This document shows, piece by piece, positions 8,664-18,400 of a stretch of DNA of 64,000 nt. How positions within the stretch are numbered: the stretch's first letter is position 1; every line of letters begins with the position of its first letter. The position numbers and the translations under genes are program-made. The notes beneath the pieces are model-generated. The model saw only the letters and a list, made by a program, of their open reading frames with translations. It did not search any database and was not told where the DNA came from. The DNA is from Flavobacteriaceae bacterium (GTDB taxonomy: Bacteria; Bacteroidota; Bacteroidia; Flavobacteriales; Flavobacteriaceae). The stretch covers positions 1 to 64,000 of the forward strand of contig JANSXF010000019.1 of assembly GCA_024743095.1 (NCBI GenBank). Direction: 5' to 3'.

Positions 8664-10937
8664 CTAAAACCAATACCCGACACTAAAGAAAAAATTGCCG
8701 TCGCTGATCTCCGGCGACCAAGAATAATAAATTTGGATAGGTCCCAAAAAAGATTCAAAACCGTATCCCAGCCCATAACCGGAAAAACTTGGTTCCTCGA
8801 ACCAGTCCCCTGTCCTGAAAAGGTCGTCCGCAACGGTGGCATAGTTCGCAGAAAAAAGCACATGGTGCTTGGGGGCAAATCGATAATCCAAACGACCAAA
8901 CCCTTTAACGTAACTGTTTCCGGGCAAACTAAGAAAGTCGTATCCAAAAAAGGGCACAAAGTTGTTTACAAAATCGTTTCCAAAGCCTCCCAATATAAAA
9001 TCAAAAGAGCTTACCGGTGAGGTTCCCAGTTTAAACCCGGCATCAGCTTCCAATTTGAGGCTTATGTTGTGCAGCGGGGAGAATACGCCCCCAAACTTTC
9101 CCTTGGCCACGGCAAATTCGGAAAAGTTTTCATTGTAATCGGATGAGAATGCATAAAAATGAAAGTCACCATCAAAAAGAAGTCCTTTGGTCGGAAAGTA
9201 TTTGTCATCGTAGGTATCCAATTTTATTTGGGAAAATGCGCTAAAATAATTGGAGTTTTCGAAATCGGTCCTTTGATTTCCAGGCGATGAATTGCTTTCC
9301 TGATCGGAATCCACATCCAACTGGCCAAGTGTTCTTGTACTATAGTTCAAAAACTTATGCTCTGCACCAATGGTAAATGCAAATTCCTCTTTCAATACGG
9401 TTTGTAGATATATCTGATTGGTCAGGTCTGTTACATCTACATTTATCCTCTGGATATTTGGGGTGTTGGGCACATCAAAATTTCCCTGGATCAGGGAATA
9501 ATCAATTTCCGAATCAAAATCCGTCAGCTTGGAATTTATCCCGAAGCTCCAATAATACCCTTTGTCCAAATAGTACTGCATATTGTACCTAATGTGGTCC
9601 CCCAAAATAAAATCAAAGGAAGCCACATCGTCCTTCATTAAAAAATTCTTTTTGGTTAGGTTGATCAGTGCCGCACTTTTGTATAGGTCATCATAATGCG
9701 CCGACATTTTGATGAACATTTTGGTAGGGTTCTCTTTGATCTTTAAAATTAAATCTGTTCCCAAGCCGTTGGAAATCAAATCATAACGGATTGCCTTAAA
9801 GTTCCCTGTTGCGGAAAGATTGCTCATACCCTGTCTTAAATCATCAAAAGAGATTTTTTCCGCTAAATTGAACCTCAACTTTCCTTTTATGTAGCCTCGC
9901 GTGTATTGATCGTTCCCTTTGATGATCATCCGATTAACGATCAAACTGTCAGCTACCTTAATTCTTTTCCGAGGTTTTGGGGTTTTATTTTGGCTCAGGG
10001 CAATTTGTTTTAGTTCATCCAATTTTTCCTCTGCCGCTTCTTCGCCACTTTTTATGATCTGTTTGCCCCTATCAAACGCAATTACAGAAAACTCATCGAT
10101 GTCCGGCCGTATATACACGTCCGTTTCCTTGGACTTCTTTCTCATATCGTTCACGGTACGGTAATTGTTGATCTGCAACAAAATTTCCGTGGCCGAAGAG
10201 AGGGATTCCCGCGTGGCAAGATCGTGCTGTACATCTACTCCTATAATAACATCGGCGCCCATGGCCTTTACTTGGTCTATGGGGTAGTTGTTGACCACTC
10301 CCCCATCTATTAAAATTTGCTCGTCAATCTCGGCAGGCTCAAAAAGGGACGGGAACGTTCCGCTCGCCACAATGGCCTCGGGCAAGTACCCCCCGTCCAA
10401 CAAAATTTCCTCTCCCGTCTCCACATTGGTGGCCATACAGAGAAAGGGTATCGGCAATTTGCCAAAATCCTGAATATCCTTTACGTGGAACAATAGTTGA
10501 ACCAAAAGGTTATATATGTTCTGCCCGCCAGAAATGGCCTGTGGGAAGGATACTTTAAAGTTTTCGAAGGGCAGCGAAAGCGCGTAGCGTTCCGAATCTT
10601 CCTTTTCATAAAATGTTTTGGCGCTTCTTGGTACGTTGTCCTGTATTAAATTGGTAAAATCGGTGCTTCTGAATATGGAATCCAATTCCTGTGAAGAATA
10701 ACCGGATGCATATAGCGCACCGACAATGGCTCCCATACTGGTCCCCCCGATGTAATCTATCTTAACGCCCGCTTCCTCAATTTTTTTTAAGGCCCCGATA
10801 TGGGCCAACCCCTTGGCCCCTCCGCCACTGAGCACAAGACCTACCTTAGGCGGTCTGTTTTCCGGGATGTTCTGGGCAATCCCCTTCACACAGAGTAAAG
10901 CAACTAAAATCGTGATTGTTAGTACCTTGTTTTGCAT
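8664..10937 (-). CDS. Patatin-like phospholipase fused to POTRA/Omp85 barrel
   Basis: Predicted outer-membrane phospholipase of the PlpD type, 757 residues with a signal peptide (cleavage after KGIAQ). The patatin domain occupies about 30-330: oxyanion loop LSGGGAKGLAH, nucleophile elbow GTSMG near 66, and catalytic Asp in DGGVVNNYP near 212. A POTRA domain follows (SLIVNRMIIKGNDQYTRGYIKGKL), then a 16-stranded Omp85-like barrel ending FFFSVGYWF. In the family the patatin domain is exported or exposed by the barrel and hydrolyses acyl esters of phospholipids. It starts 3 bp after the uvrC stop, so the two are probably co-transcribed. Confidence 0.9.
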   Translation of the reverse strand: MQNKVLTITILVALLCVKGIAQNIPENRPPKVGLVLSGGGAKGLAHIGALKKIEEAGVKIDYIGGTSMGAIVGALYASGYSSQELDSIFRSTDFTNLIQDNVPRSAKTFYEKEDSERYALSLPFENFKVSFPQAISGGQNIYNLLVQLLFHVKDIQDFGKLPIPFLCMATNVETGEEILLDGGYLPEAIVASGTFPSLFEPAEIDEQILIDGGVVNNYPIDQVKAMGADVIIGVDVQHDLATRESLSSATEILLQINNYRTVNDMRKKSKETDVYIRPDIDEFSVIAFDRGKQIIKSGEEAAEEKLDELKQIALSQNKTPKPRKRIKVADSLIVNRMIIKGNDQYTRGYIKGKLRFNLAEKISFDDLRQGMSNLSATGNFKAIRYDLISNGLGTDLILKIKENPTKMFIKMSAHYDDLYKSAALINLTKKNFLMKDDVASFDFILGDHIRYNMQYYLDKGYYWSFGINSKLTDFDSEIDYSLIQGNFDVPNTPNIQRINVDVTDLTNQIYLQTVLKEEFAFTIGAEHKFLNYSTRTLGQLDVDSDQESNSSPGNQRTDFENSNYFSAFSQIKLDTYDDKYFPTKGLLFDGDFHFYAFSSDYNENFSEFAVAKGKFGGVFSPLHNISLKLEADAGFKLGTSPVSSFDFILGGFGNDFVNNFVPFFGYDFLSLPGNSYVKGFGRLDYRFAPKHHVLFSANYATVADDLFRTGDWFEEPSFSGYGLGYGFESFLGPIQIYYSWSPEISDGNFFFSVGYWF

Positions 10938-10940
10938 TGA

Positions 10941-12734
10941 TTACTTATGAAAGGTTTTATAAATTTTTTTGGCCTTTGATGCCCCCACCGAGGCCGTCAA
11001 TGTTTCGAGGGACGCTTCTTTGATTCGCTTTACCGACTTAAAGCTTTTTAATAATTGTTCGGCGGTTTTTTCTCCTACTCCATCAATATTAACCAATTCT
11101 GAACCAATCGCGCCCTTGCTTCGTTTGTTTCTGTGGTGGGTTATCCCAAACCTGTGTGCCTCGTTCCGTAGTTGCTGGATTATCTTTAGGCTTTCCGACC
11201 GTTTGTCGAGGTACAAGGGCACAGGATCATCCGGAAAATAAATTTCCTCCAAGCGCTTTGCTATACCGATGATAGCTATTTTCCCACGTAATCCCAACAC
11301 TTCCAAGCTTTTTAAGGCCGAGGACAACTGTCCCTTCCCCCCATCGATCACAATTAGTTGAGGAAGGGGTTCCTCTTCGTTCAGCAACCTTTTGTACCTA
11401 CGGAAGACCACCTCCTCCATACTGGCAAAATCATCGGGCCCTTCCACCGTTTTTATATTGAAGTGGCGATAATCCTTTTTGGAGGGCTTGCCGTCCTTAA
11501 AAACCACACATGCCGCAACAGGATTGCTGCCCTGAATGTTGGAGTTATCAAAACATTCGATATGCCGTGGCTCTTGCGACAACCGCAAATCCGATTTCAT
11601 TTGGGCCATGATCCGTTTAGTGTGGCGGTCAGGATCGGTTATCTTGATCTGTTTCAGCCTATCTTGACGGTAAAACCTTGCGTTACGTTCGGAGAGATCT
11701 AAAATCCGGCGTTTGTCGCCCAGTTTTGGGAGAGCCACCTTTACCTCATCCTCTACCGTAACGGGGAAGGGCAGATATACTTCCTTGGATTTTGAATTGA
11801 ACCGCTGCCGCAGCTCCGTTATTCCCAATTGCAGCAATTCCTCGTCCGTTTCGTCCAACTTCTTTTTAATTTCCAAGGTGTGGGACCGAATTATGGCGCC
11901 ATGTGAAATCTGTAAAAAGTTCACATATCCGTGGGTTTCATCAGAAATAATGGTGAACACATCCACATTGTTGATCTTAGGGTTCACCACCGTGGATTTT
12001 GCCTGGTAATTCTCCAGCACATCAATTTTATCCTTCACCCGTTGCGCCTTTTCAAACTCCATCTCCTCTGCATACTCCTTCATTTGATGCTTAAAGGTCT
12101 GAATGGAATCCTTTAAATTGCCCTTGATGATCTGCCGGATATCTTCAATTTGCCCGTGATACTCCTGCTCTGTTTGAAAACCTTCACAGGGGCCCAAGCA
12201 ATTGCCCAAATGGTAATCCAGGCATACCTTGTACTTTCCTGCGTCTATTTTTTCTTCGGACAAGTCATAGTTGCAAGTACGCAAGGGATACAGACTTTTG
12301 ATAAGGTCCAAGAGCGTCCTAACCGTTTTCATGCTGGTATAGGGCCCAAAATACTCCGAGCCGTCCTTGATCAATTTTCTTGTGGAGAACACCCTTGGAA
12401 AACGTTCATTTTTGATACAAATCCAAGGATAGGATTTGTCGTCCTTAAGGAGCACATTGTACCTGGGCAACAATTTTTTGATGAGATTGTTCTCCAACAA
12501 CAGGGCGTCCGATTCGGTAGGGACCACAATATGCTTTATGGAATCGATTTTCTTGACCAATACCCTTGTCTTTCCATACTCCTGCTTTTTATTGAAATAG
12601 GAAGAGACCCTCTTTTTCAGGTCTTTGGCCTTGCCCACGTATAGGATCTTGCCGTCCGCATCATAAAACTGGTACACTCCCGGGTTATTGGGAAGTGCAC
12701 TTAACTGTACTTTCAAGGACGTAGATTTGGACAT
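10941..12734 (-). CDS. uvrC: Excinuclease ABC subunit C
   Basis: Nuclease subunit of UvrABC nucleotide excision repair, making the incisions on both sides of the lesion. Domains in order: GIY-YIG nuclease at about 15-95 (NPGVYQFYDADGKILYVGKA), a Cys-containing linker (CLDYHLGNCLGPCEGF), the UVR motif near 205-240, an RNase H-like endonuclease domain (HIECFDNSNIQGSNPVAACV, VIDGGKGQLSSAL), and tandem helix-hairpin-helix (LVNIDGVGEKTAEQLLKSF) at the C-terminus. The 597 residues are full length. A perfect TACCTTTG promoter element lies 39 bp upstream. Confidence 0.97.
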   Translation of the reverse strand: MSKSTSLKVQLSALPNNPGVYQFYDADGKILYVGKAKDLKKRVSSYFNKKQEYGKTRVLVKKIDSIKHIVVPTESDALLLENNLIKKLLPRYNVLLKDDKSYPWICIKNERFPRVFSTRKLIKDGSEYFGPYTSMKTVRTLLDLIKSLYPLRTCNYDLSEEKIDAGKYKVCLDYHLGNCLGPCEGFQTEQEYHGQIEDIRQIIKGNLKDSIQTFKHQMKEYAEEMEFEKAQRVKDKIDVLENYQAKSTVVNPKINNVDVFTIISDETHGYVNFLQISHGAIIRSHTLEIKKKLDETDEELLQLGITELRQRFNSKSKEVYLPFPVTVEDEVKVALPKLGDKRRILDLSERNARFYRQDRLKQIKITDPDRHTKRIMAQMKSDLRLSQEPRHIECFDNSNIQGSNPVAACVVFKDGKPSKKDYRHFNIKTVEGPDDFASMEEVVFRRYKRLLNEEEPLPQLIVIDGGKGQLSSALKSLEVLGLRGKIAIIGIAKRLEEIYFPDDPVPLYLDKRSESLKIIQQLRNEAHRFGITHHRNKRSKGAIGSELVNIDGVGEKTAEQLLKSFKSVKRIKEASLETLTASVGASKAKKIYKTFHK

Positions 12735-12772
12735 AGGTAGCTCTAAAAGTGAACTGTTTCTTGACGTAAGAA

Positions 12773-12780
12773 CAAAGGTA
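12773..12780 (-). promoter_or_regulatory. -7 promoter element upstream of uvrC
   Basis: The minus strand reads TACCTTTG, a perfect match to the Bacteroidetes TAnnTTTG -7 element, 39 bp before the uvrC ATG. No clear -33 TTG was seen. The rest of the 350-bp gap up to the small peptide gene is AT-rich and holds no other gene that I can see. Confidence 0.5.
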
Positions 12781-13002
12781 TATTTTAAATGTCGTGTTTT
12801 TTGTTAAACTTGATGAATTCCAATTTTGCATTGATATTTGGCCTCTTTCAATTTATACTTTTTAAATGGTGCTAAAAAGATGAACAAAAAATAAAATATC
12901 TCATCTTAATGTCAATTGGGGATTTACTACAAAAAAACCAAGGTAAACACACAGTCAATTATTTGATAACCAACAAAATCTGTTAAACAGTTGCTAAAAA
13001 AC

Positions 13003-13032
13003 GTGCATTTCACCGATAAAAAGTGCATTTCA
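13003..13032 (+). promoter_or_regulatory. Paired GTGCATTTCA direct repeats (LytTR-operator-like)
   Basis: Two identical 10-bp repeats GTGCATTTCA start exactly 20 bp apart, about two helical turns, and 26 bp before a -7-like TACATTTA (13058-13065). Two direct repeats on one face of the helix just upstream of a promoter is the architecture of LytTR-family operators. No regulator gene lies beside it, so the factor is an inference. Confidence 0.5.
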
Positions 13033-13084
13033 TGGTAAACCTTTCAAATGTTTTACTTACATTTAACCGTATAATTACAATCCT

Positions 13085-13174
13085 ATGGAAAACTATATTA
13101 TCGTTTTGGGAATGTACCTGATTTTGATGCTTTTCTTCAAAATCTTTTTCTCCGTTGCAACAAAAGGAGAGTAG
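13085..13174 (+). CDS. Tiny membrane peptide, 29 residues
   Basis: Short ORF beginning MENYIIVLGMYLILMLFFKI with a single hydrophobic helix (about residues 4-24) and a polar tail (VATKGE). It is too short for the ORF track. Support comes from context: its ATG lies 20 bp after a TACATTTA element, downstream of the GTGCATTTCA repeats, and the promoter region would otherwise serve nothing nearer than the cyclo-ligase gene 44 bp further on. It could alternatively be just the leader of that gene. No family is recognised. Confidence 0.4.
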   Translation: MENYIIVLGMYLILMLFFKIFFSVATKGE

Positions 13175-13217
13175 TAGTCCATTTCCCCAAAAACAACCCT
13201 AAAATCTTCAACAGTTA

Positions 13218-13781
13218 ATGTTGAAACATGAACTAAGAAAAAAATACAAAGATCTGAGAGCGGAAATTTCTCCAATGCAAGCCTCGGATTTTAGTTTGGC
13301 ATTGGCCAATAGTTCACTTCAAATCCCGATATGGGATTTTTTTTATTACCATATCTTTTTAAGCATCGAGGACAAGAACGAAGTGGACACCTTACCGTTG
13401 ATTACTTTGTTGCAAGGCAAGGACAAAAATATAGTCGTTCCCAAAGTCATCGCCAGCAACATTTTGGAAAACTACTTGCTTACGGATAATACTGCTTTTA
13501 AAAAAAGTGCCTGGGGGGTTCCGGAACCAGTGGAAGGCATAGAGGTGCCTGAGAATAAAATCGATGTGGTCTTTGTTCCCTTGTTGGCTTTTGATACGAT
13601 GGGAAACCGCGTAGGATATGGAAAAGGGTTTTATGACGGCTTTTTAAATAAATGCCGTAAGGAAACACTTAAGATCGGCCTATCGTTCTTCGGTGCCGAA
13701 CCGGAGCTTATAACCGATGTGCATGAAAACGATATAAAACTGGACTACTGTATTACCCCACAAAAGGTTTATACGTTCTGA
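13218..13781 (+). CDS. 5-formyltetrahydrofolate cyclo-ligase
   Basis: ATP-dependent enzyme converting 5-formyl-THF to 5,10-methenyl-THF, returning this storage form to the folate pool. The 187 residues match the family. The N-terminal KHELRKKYKDLR basic segment, FVPLLAFDTMGNRVGYGKGFYDGFL (the GYGxGxYD signature) and the final LDYCITPQKVY are all present. It is the only complete housekeeping gene on plus in this stretch and runs convergently into lspA with a 13-bp overlap. Confidence 0.95.
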   Translation: MLKHELRKKYKDLRAEISPMQASDFSLALANSSLQIPIWDFFYYHIFLSIEDKNEVDTLPLITLLQGKDKNIVVPKVIASNILENYLLTDNTAFKKSAWGVPEPVEGIEVPENKIDVVFVPLLAFDTMGNRVGYGKGFYDGFLNKCRKETLKIGLSFFGAEPELITDVHENDIKLDYCITPQKVYTF

Positions 13782-14419
13782 TCGGCGTTCTCTTCTTTTT
13801 TATCCGCCTGCTTTGGAAATGCCTTTTTATTGAATACGATCAAAATACCCACTCCTGTACTTATTGCCGTATCCGCAATGTTGAACACGGGTTCAAAAAA
13901 CCGGAAGCGCTGTCCTCCCACGGACGGCACCCAATCGGGCCAAGTGGTATCCACCAATGGAAAGTAGAGCATATCCACTACCTTGCCATGAAACAAGCTT
14001 CCATAGGGCCGATCGGCAAATAATGTCGCCACCTGTCCATTGCTATGGTCAAAAATAATCCCGTAGAAAACCGAATCGATGATATTGCCCACTGCCCCTG
14101 CAAAGATCAGAGAAACCGCCAAAATCAAGGTTCGTGGCGACTGTTTTTTAATGATATCCCACAACCAATAACCTATCCCAAAAACTGCAAAAATCCTAAA
14201 AATGGTCAATATCAATTTTCCAACAGGTTCGGATATGGGCAAAAGGTCGCTTAACTTGGTTCCCCAGGCAGCCCCTTCGTTCTCTATAAACAAGATTTTG
14301 AACCAACTGAACACTTCGTGGGCCTCTCCCAATATAAAACTGGTCTTGATATAGATCTTGCTGATCTGATCCACTACTAGAATCAGTGCGATGATAATAA
14401 GGGACTTCTTTAAACTCAT
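13769..14419 (-). CDS. lspA: Lipoprotein signal peptidase (SPII)
   Basis: Inner-membrane aspartyl peptidase that cleaves prolipoprotein signal peptides before the lipidated cysteine; this window alone encodes about ten predicted clients. Four transmembrane helices are visible. Family motifs: VDQISKIYIK in helix 1, NEGAAWG, GNIIDSVFYG (first catalytic Asp) and FNIADTAIS (second catalytic Asp). At 216 residues it is longer than the E. coli enzyme because of an insertion before FNIADT, which is usual in Bacteroidetes. Confidence 0.96.
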   Translation of the reverse strand: MSLKKSLIIIALILVVDQISKIYIKTSFILGEAHEVFSWFKILFIENEGAAWGTKLSDLLPISEPVGKLILTIFRIFAVFGIGYWLWDIIKKQSPRTLILAVSLIFAGAVGNIIDSVFYGIIFDHSNGQVATLFADRPYGSLFHGKVVDMLYFPLVDTTWPDWVPSVGGQRFRFFEPVFNIADTAISTGVGILIVFNKKAFPKQADKKEENADQNV

Positions 14420-14452
14420 GCTGTTATTAAAAGGATTGCAAAAATATGCATA

Positions 14453-15073
14453 TTATTTTGTTTTCGTCACTAGGATGTCTCCTTCCACAGTCTTCAGAAA
14501 AAATCGATTGTCCCCAAAAGGGATAGTTTCTTTTTGCACGCTTCCATAAGTACTTTTCGAAATAATATCGCCACTTGAAGCAAAGAGCAGGATATCGCCC
14601 TTTTGCGTAGTCACCCTTACGGATTCTGAAACATTACTCAGCGTACAACGTCCATCTGATAGGGTAATTTTTAAATCCTTGTATTTTCCTGTAGCGTACA
14701 GATTTGTTTTTGTTCCAAATAAATCTACATTTTTATACTCGGGCACACTTATTTCCAAAGCTATGGAAATTACCTTATGCGCACTGAGCTTGTCATTCGG
14801 GTCGACAAAATTGGGCTGAAAATCTGTACTGATCACGGCAGTTGTACCACTTTGCTCGATAGAGACCAATAAATCCCTTGCATATTCCCCTTCCATGGTT
14901 GCCGAAACATGCACCTCGTCAATCGGTTCTGTCCTTAAATCGATTCGATAGCAATATTGGGCAGCAATCTGGATGGTTTGCGTGCGGGGCCCAACAAAGG
15001 CCTTGCTCACCAGTTTTTGCCCATGGGCATTGACCAGTGTAAAAACAAACATCAAGAACACCAATGCCCTCAT
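14453..15073 (-). CDS. Secreted beta-rich protein, DUF4097-like
   Basis: Exported protein of 206 residues with a signal peptide ending NAHGQ. The rest is repeated short beta-strands (DLRTEPIDEVHVSATMEG, LYATGKYKDLKITLSDGR, VRVTTQKGDILLFASSGD, SVQKETIPFGDN), the parallel beta-helix style of DUF4097/adhesin-like proteins. No catalytic motif is apparent and the function is unknown. Its ATG is only 7 bp past the hairpin that ends the dksA-like gene, so it either depends on read-through or uses a promoter inside that gene. Confidence 0.65.
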   Translation of the reverse strand: MRALVFLMFVFTLVNAHGQKLVSKAFVGPRTQTIQIAAQYCYRIDLRTEPIDEVHVSATMEGEYARDLLVSIEQSGTTAVISTDFQPNFVDPNDKLSAHKVISIALEISVPEYKNVDLFGTKTNLYATGKYKDLKITLSDGRCTLSNVSESVRVTTQKGDILLFASSGDIISKSTYGSVQKETIPFGDNRFFLKTVEGDILVTKTK

Positions 15074-15079
15074 AAAGAA

Positions 15080-15103
15080 AAAAAACGCCCAAGGGCGTTT
15101 TTT
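15080..15103 (-). terminator. Terminator between the dksA-like gene and the DUF4097-like gene
   Basis: A11-bp perfect stem AAAAAACGCCC-AA-GGGCGTTTTTT with a T-run on either strand, placed two bases after the dksA-like stop codon. It is unusually tight: the next minus-strand gene starts 7 bp downstream. Confidence 0.75.
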
Positions 15104-15105
15104 GA

Positions 15106-15489
15106 TTATTTCTGCATATTCTTCGCCTCAATGCTCAAGGTAGCATGGGGCACAAGCTTTAAACGCTCTTTGTTGATGAGCTTTCCGGTAACCCTGCAAA
15201 TGCCATAGGTCTTGTTCTCAATCCGCAATAAGGCATTCTTAAGATCGCGGATAAATTTTTCCTGGCGGATGGCCAACTGTGTGTTCGCCTCCTTGCTCAT
15301 GGTTTCGGAACCTTCCTCGAACGCCTTGAACGTTGGCGAGGTATCGTCCGTACCATTGTTGCCATCGTTCATGTAAGAGCTCTTCAAAAGCTCCAAATGA
15401 CTTTTGGCCTTTTCCATTTTCTCCTCGATCAATGTCCTGAATTCCGCAAGGTCCTTGTCGGAGTATCTTACTTTTGAATCTTCTGCCAT
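15106..15489 (-). CDS. TraR/DksA-family protein with degenerate zinc finger
   Basis: Predicted RNA-polymerase-binding regulator of the DksA/TraR type, 126 residues. A coiled-coil segment spans about 10-95 (LAEFRTLIEEKMEKAKSHLELLKSSY and RQEKFIRDLKNALLRIENKTYG), followed by the zinc-finger module YGICRVTGKLINKERLKLVPHAT. Only the first of the four zinc cysteines is kept; the others are T and non-cysteine residues near SIEAK. This cysteine-poor form appears to be normal in Bacteroidetes, so it is probably functional without zinc. It sits 4 bp after ileS and likely shares its transcript. Confidence 0.88.
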   Translation of the reverse strand: MAEDSKVRYSDKDLAEFRTLIEEKMEKAKSHLELLKSSYMNDGNNGTDDTSPTFKAFEEGSETMSKEANTQLAIRQEKFIRDLKNALLRIENKTYGICRVTGKLINKERLKLVPHATLSIEAKNMQK

Positions 15490-15493
15490 TTTC

Positions 15494-18400
15494 TTAATGT
15501 TTTTGAATAAACAATTTTGTGTTCACCTCATCAAAGGCTATTGCAACACCATCTTCAAGTTTCTCTTCAAAGTTGAGCTCGGCGGTCAACGTTTCGGTTT
15601 TGATATAATCCTCATTACTGGAAACTGCGTTTTCCACTAGGCCGTCCTTCAATATTTTTATGTCGATCTTATCGGTTACCTCAAATCCGGATTCTTTTCG
15701 AAGGTTCTGGATTCGATTTACCAATTCCCGGGCAATCCCTTCCCTTTTCAAGTTTTCATCTATGGTAACATCTAACGCAACGGTCAAAGGACCTGAACTG
15801 GCTACCAACCAACCTTCTATATCCTGGGAACTTATTTCTACATCGGTTAACTGTAAATTAACGGTTTTATTTTCCAATTGCAGCAATAATTCACCCTCTC
15901 GTTCAATTTTTTGGATATTATCTTGCCCCAAGTTGGACACTTGGGCAGCAATTGCCTTCATATCCTTACCAAATTTCGGGCCCAACACCTTAAAGTTGGG
16001 TTTTATTTGTTTTACAAGTACTCCCGAAGCGTCGTCCAACATTTCAATCTCCTTTACGTTCACCTCGGATTTTACCAAATTGGAAACGGATTCTATGTCC
16101 GATTTTTGTTGATTGTCCAACACCGGAATCATAATTTTTTGAAGCGGCTGGCGCACTTTTATCTTTTCCTTCTGACGGATGGACAACACCAAAGAGGAAA
16201 TCTTTTGGGCCAACTGCATTTTGCGCTCCAAATCCTTGTTCACCACTTTGGAATCATAAACCGGGAACTCTGCCAAGTGCACGCTTTCGGACCCTTCTTT
16301 TTGTGAAGTGGCATCAAGGTCCCTGTACAATTGTTCCATAAAGAACGGCGCGATCGGTGCCGATAATTTGGCAACCGTGGTCAAACACGTGTAAAGCGTT
16401 TGGTAAGCGGAAATCTTGTCTTTTTGATAGTCTCCTTTCCAAAAACGTCTCCTGCTCAAACGGACATACCAGTTGCTCAAGTTTTCTTGGACATAATCGG
16501 AAATCATTCGAGCGGCACGTGTAGCCTCGTAATCATTGTAAGCTTCATCTACATTTTTGATCAATGTGTGCAATTCGGAAAGGATCCATTGGTCAATTTC
16601 CGGTCTTTCGTCCAAAGGAATATCTGCCTCGGAGTAATCGAACCCATCAATATTGGCATAAAGCGCCATAAATGAATAGGTGTTGTACAGTGTTCCGAAG
16701 AACTTACGCTTTACCTCAACAACCCCTTCTATATCAAACTTTAAATTATCCCAAGGATTGGCATTGGATATCATGTACCAGCGTGTGGCATCGGGGCCGT
16801 GCTCTGGCAGCACCTCGAAGGGATCCACCGCATTGCCCAATCGTTTGGACATTTTTTTGCCTTCCTTGTCCAGAACAAGTCCGTTGGAAACCACATTTTT
16901 ATAGGCAATACTATCAAAGACCATGGTTCCGATGGCATGCAAGGTATAGAACCATCCTCTGGTCTGGTCTACTCCCTCGGCGATGAAATTGGCCGGAAAT
17001 GCCACTCCATCGTCTATCAATTCTTTATTCTCAAAAGGATAGTGCCATTGTGCATAGGGCATGGAACCACTATCGAACCAAACATCGATTAGGTCCGCTT
17101 CACGCTTCATGGGTTGTCCCGATGGGGAGACCAAAGTAATTCCATCCACAATATTTTTATGCAGATCAACCTTGTCGTAGTTTTCCTCGCTCATATCGCC
17201 CACTACAAAATCCGCAAAAACATCCTTGTCCATCACCCCGGCCTCAATGGCCTTTGCCATTTCAAGCTTCAATTCTTCAACGGAACCAATGATCAGTTCT
17301 TCCTTGCCATCATCGGTTCGCCAGATAGGCAATGGAATGCCCCAATACCTGGAGCGTGAGAGGTTCCAATCGTTGGCGTTTGCCAACCAGTTTCCGAACC
17401 TGCCCTCACCAGTGGATTTAGGCTTCCAGTTAATGGTCTGGTTCAGCTCGAACATCCTATCCTTTACATCGGTCACCTTGATGAACCAAGAGTTCAATGG
17501 ATAGTACAAAATGGGTTTGTCCGTACGCCAGCAATTTGGATAGCTGTGCACATATTTCTCTACCTTAAAGGCCTTGTTCTCCTCTTTTAGTTTGATGGCA
17601 ATCTCTACATCGATTGACTTTTCAGGAGCTTCACCATCATCGTAATACTCGTTCTTTACATACTTGCCGCCAAATTCCTTGAGCTCCGGTCTAAACTTCC
17701 CTTGAAGGTCCACCAACGGAACGGGATTGTCATTTTCGTCCAAAACCAGCATGGGTGGAATCTCCGGCCTTGCCTGTTTTGCCACCAAGGCATCGTCCGC
17801 ACCAAAGGTTGGGGCGGTATGCACGATTCCGGTACCATCTTCAGTGGTCACAAAATCCCCGGAAATGATACGAAAGGCATTTTCTGGGTTTTGATAAGGC
17901 TGTACATAATCTATCAACTGTTCGTACTGAATGCCCACCAAGTCTTTGCCCACAAAAGATTCTCCTACCCAATAAGGAATCTTTTTGTCCCCTTGTTGGA
18001 ATGCCTTCAATTCCTCTTCTGTTTCTACCTTGGTAAATTTTCCTGAAAAATTATAGTTCACCAAATTCTTGGCCAACACTACATTGATAGGTTCAAACGT
18101 ATATTGGTTGAATGTTTTTACAAGCACATATTCAATCTTCGGGCCTACGGTCAATGCCGTATTCGATGGAAGTGTCCATGGTGTGGTCGTCCATGCCAAA
18201 AAGTGAATATCTCCGTCAATCTTTTTCAAGGAACCCGGAAGTGAATCGATTTTGGCCTTGAACTGTGCCGTCACCGTAGTGTCCGTTACATCCTGATATG
18301 TTCCCGGCTGATTAAGCTCATGCGAACTTAAACCCGTGCCCGCCTTTGGCGAATAGGGCTGAATGGTATAGCCTTTATAGATCAGGCCTTTGCTATAGAT

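Noticed and set aside
13003-13065. GTGCATTTCA pair as the start of a CRISPR array
   Set aside because: Only two 10-bp copies with a 10-bp spacer; unit sizes and copy number do not fit CRISPR.
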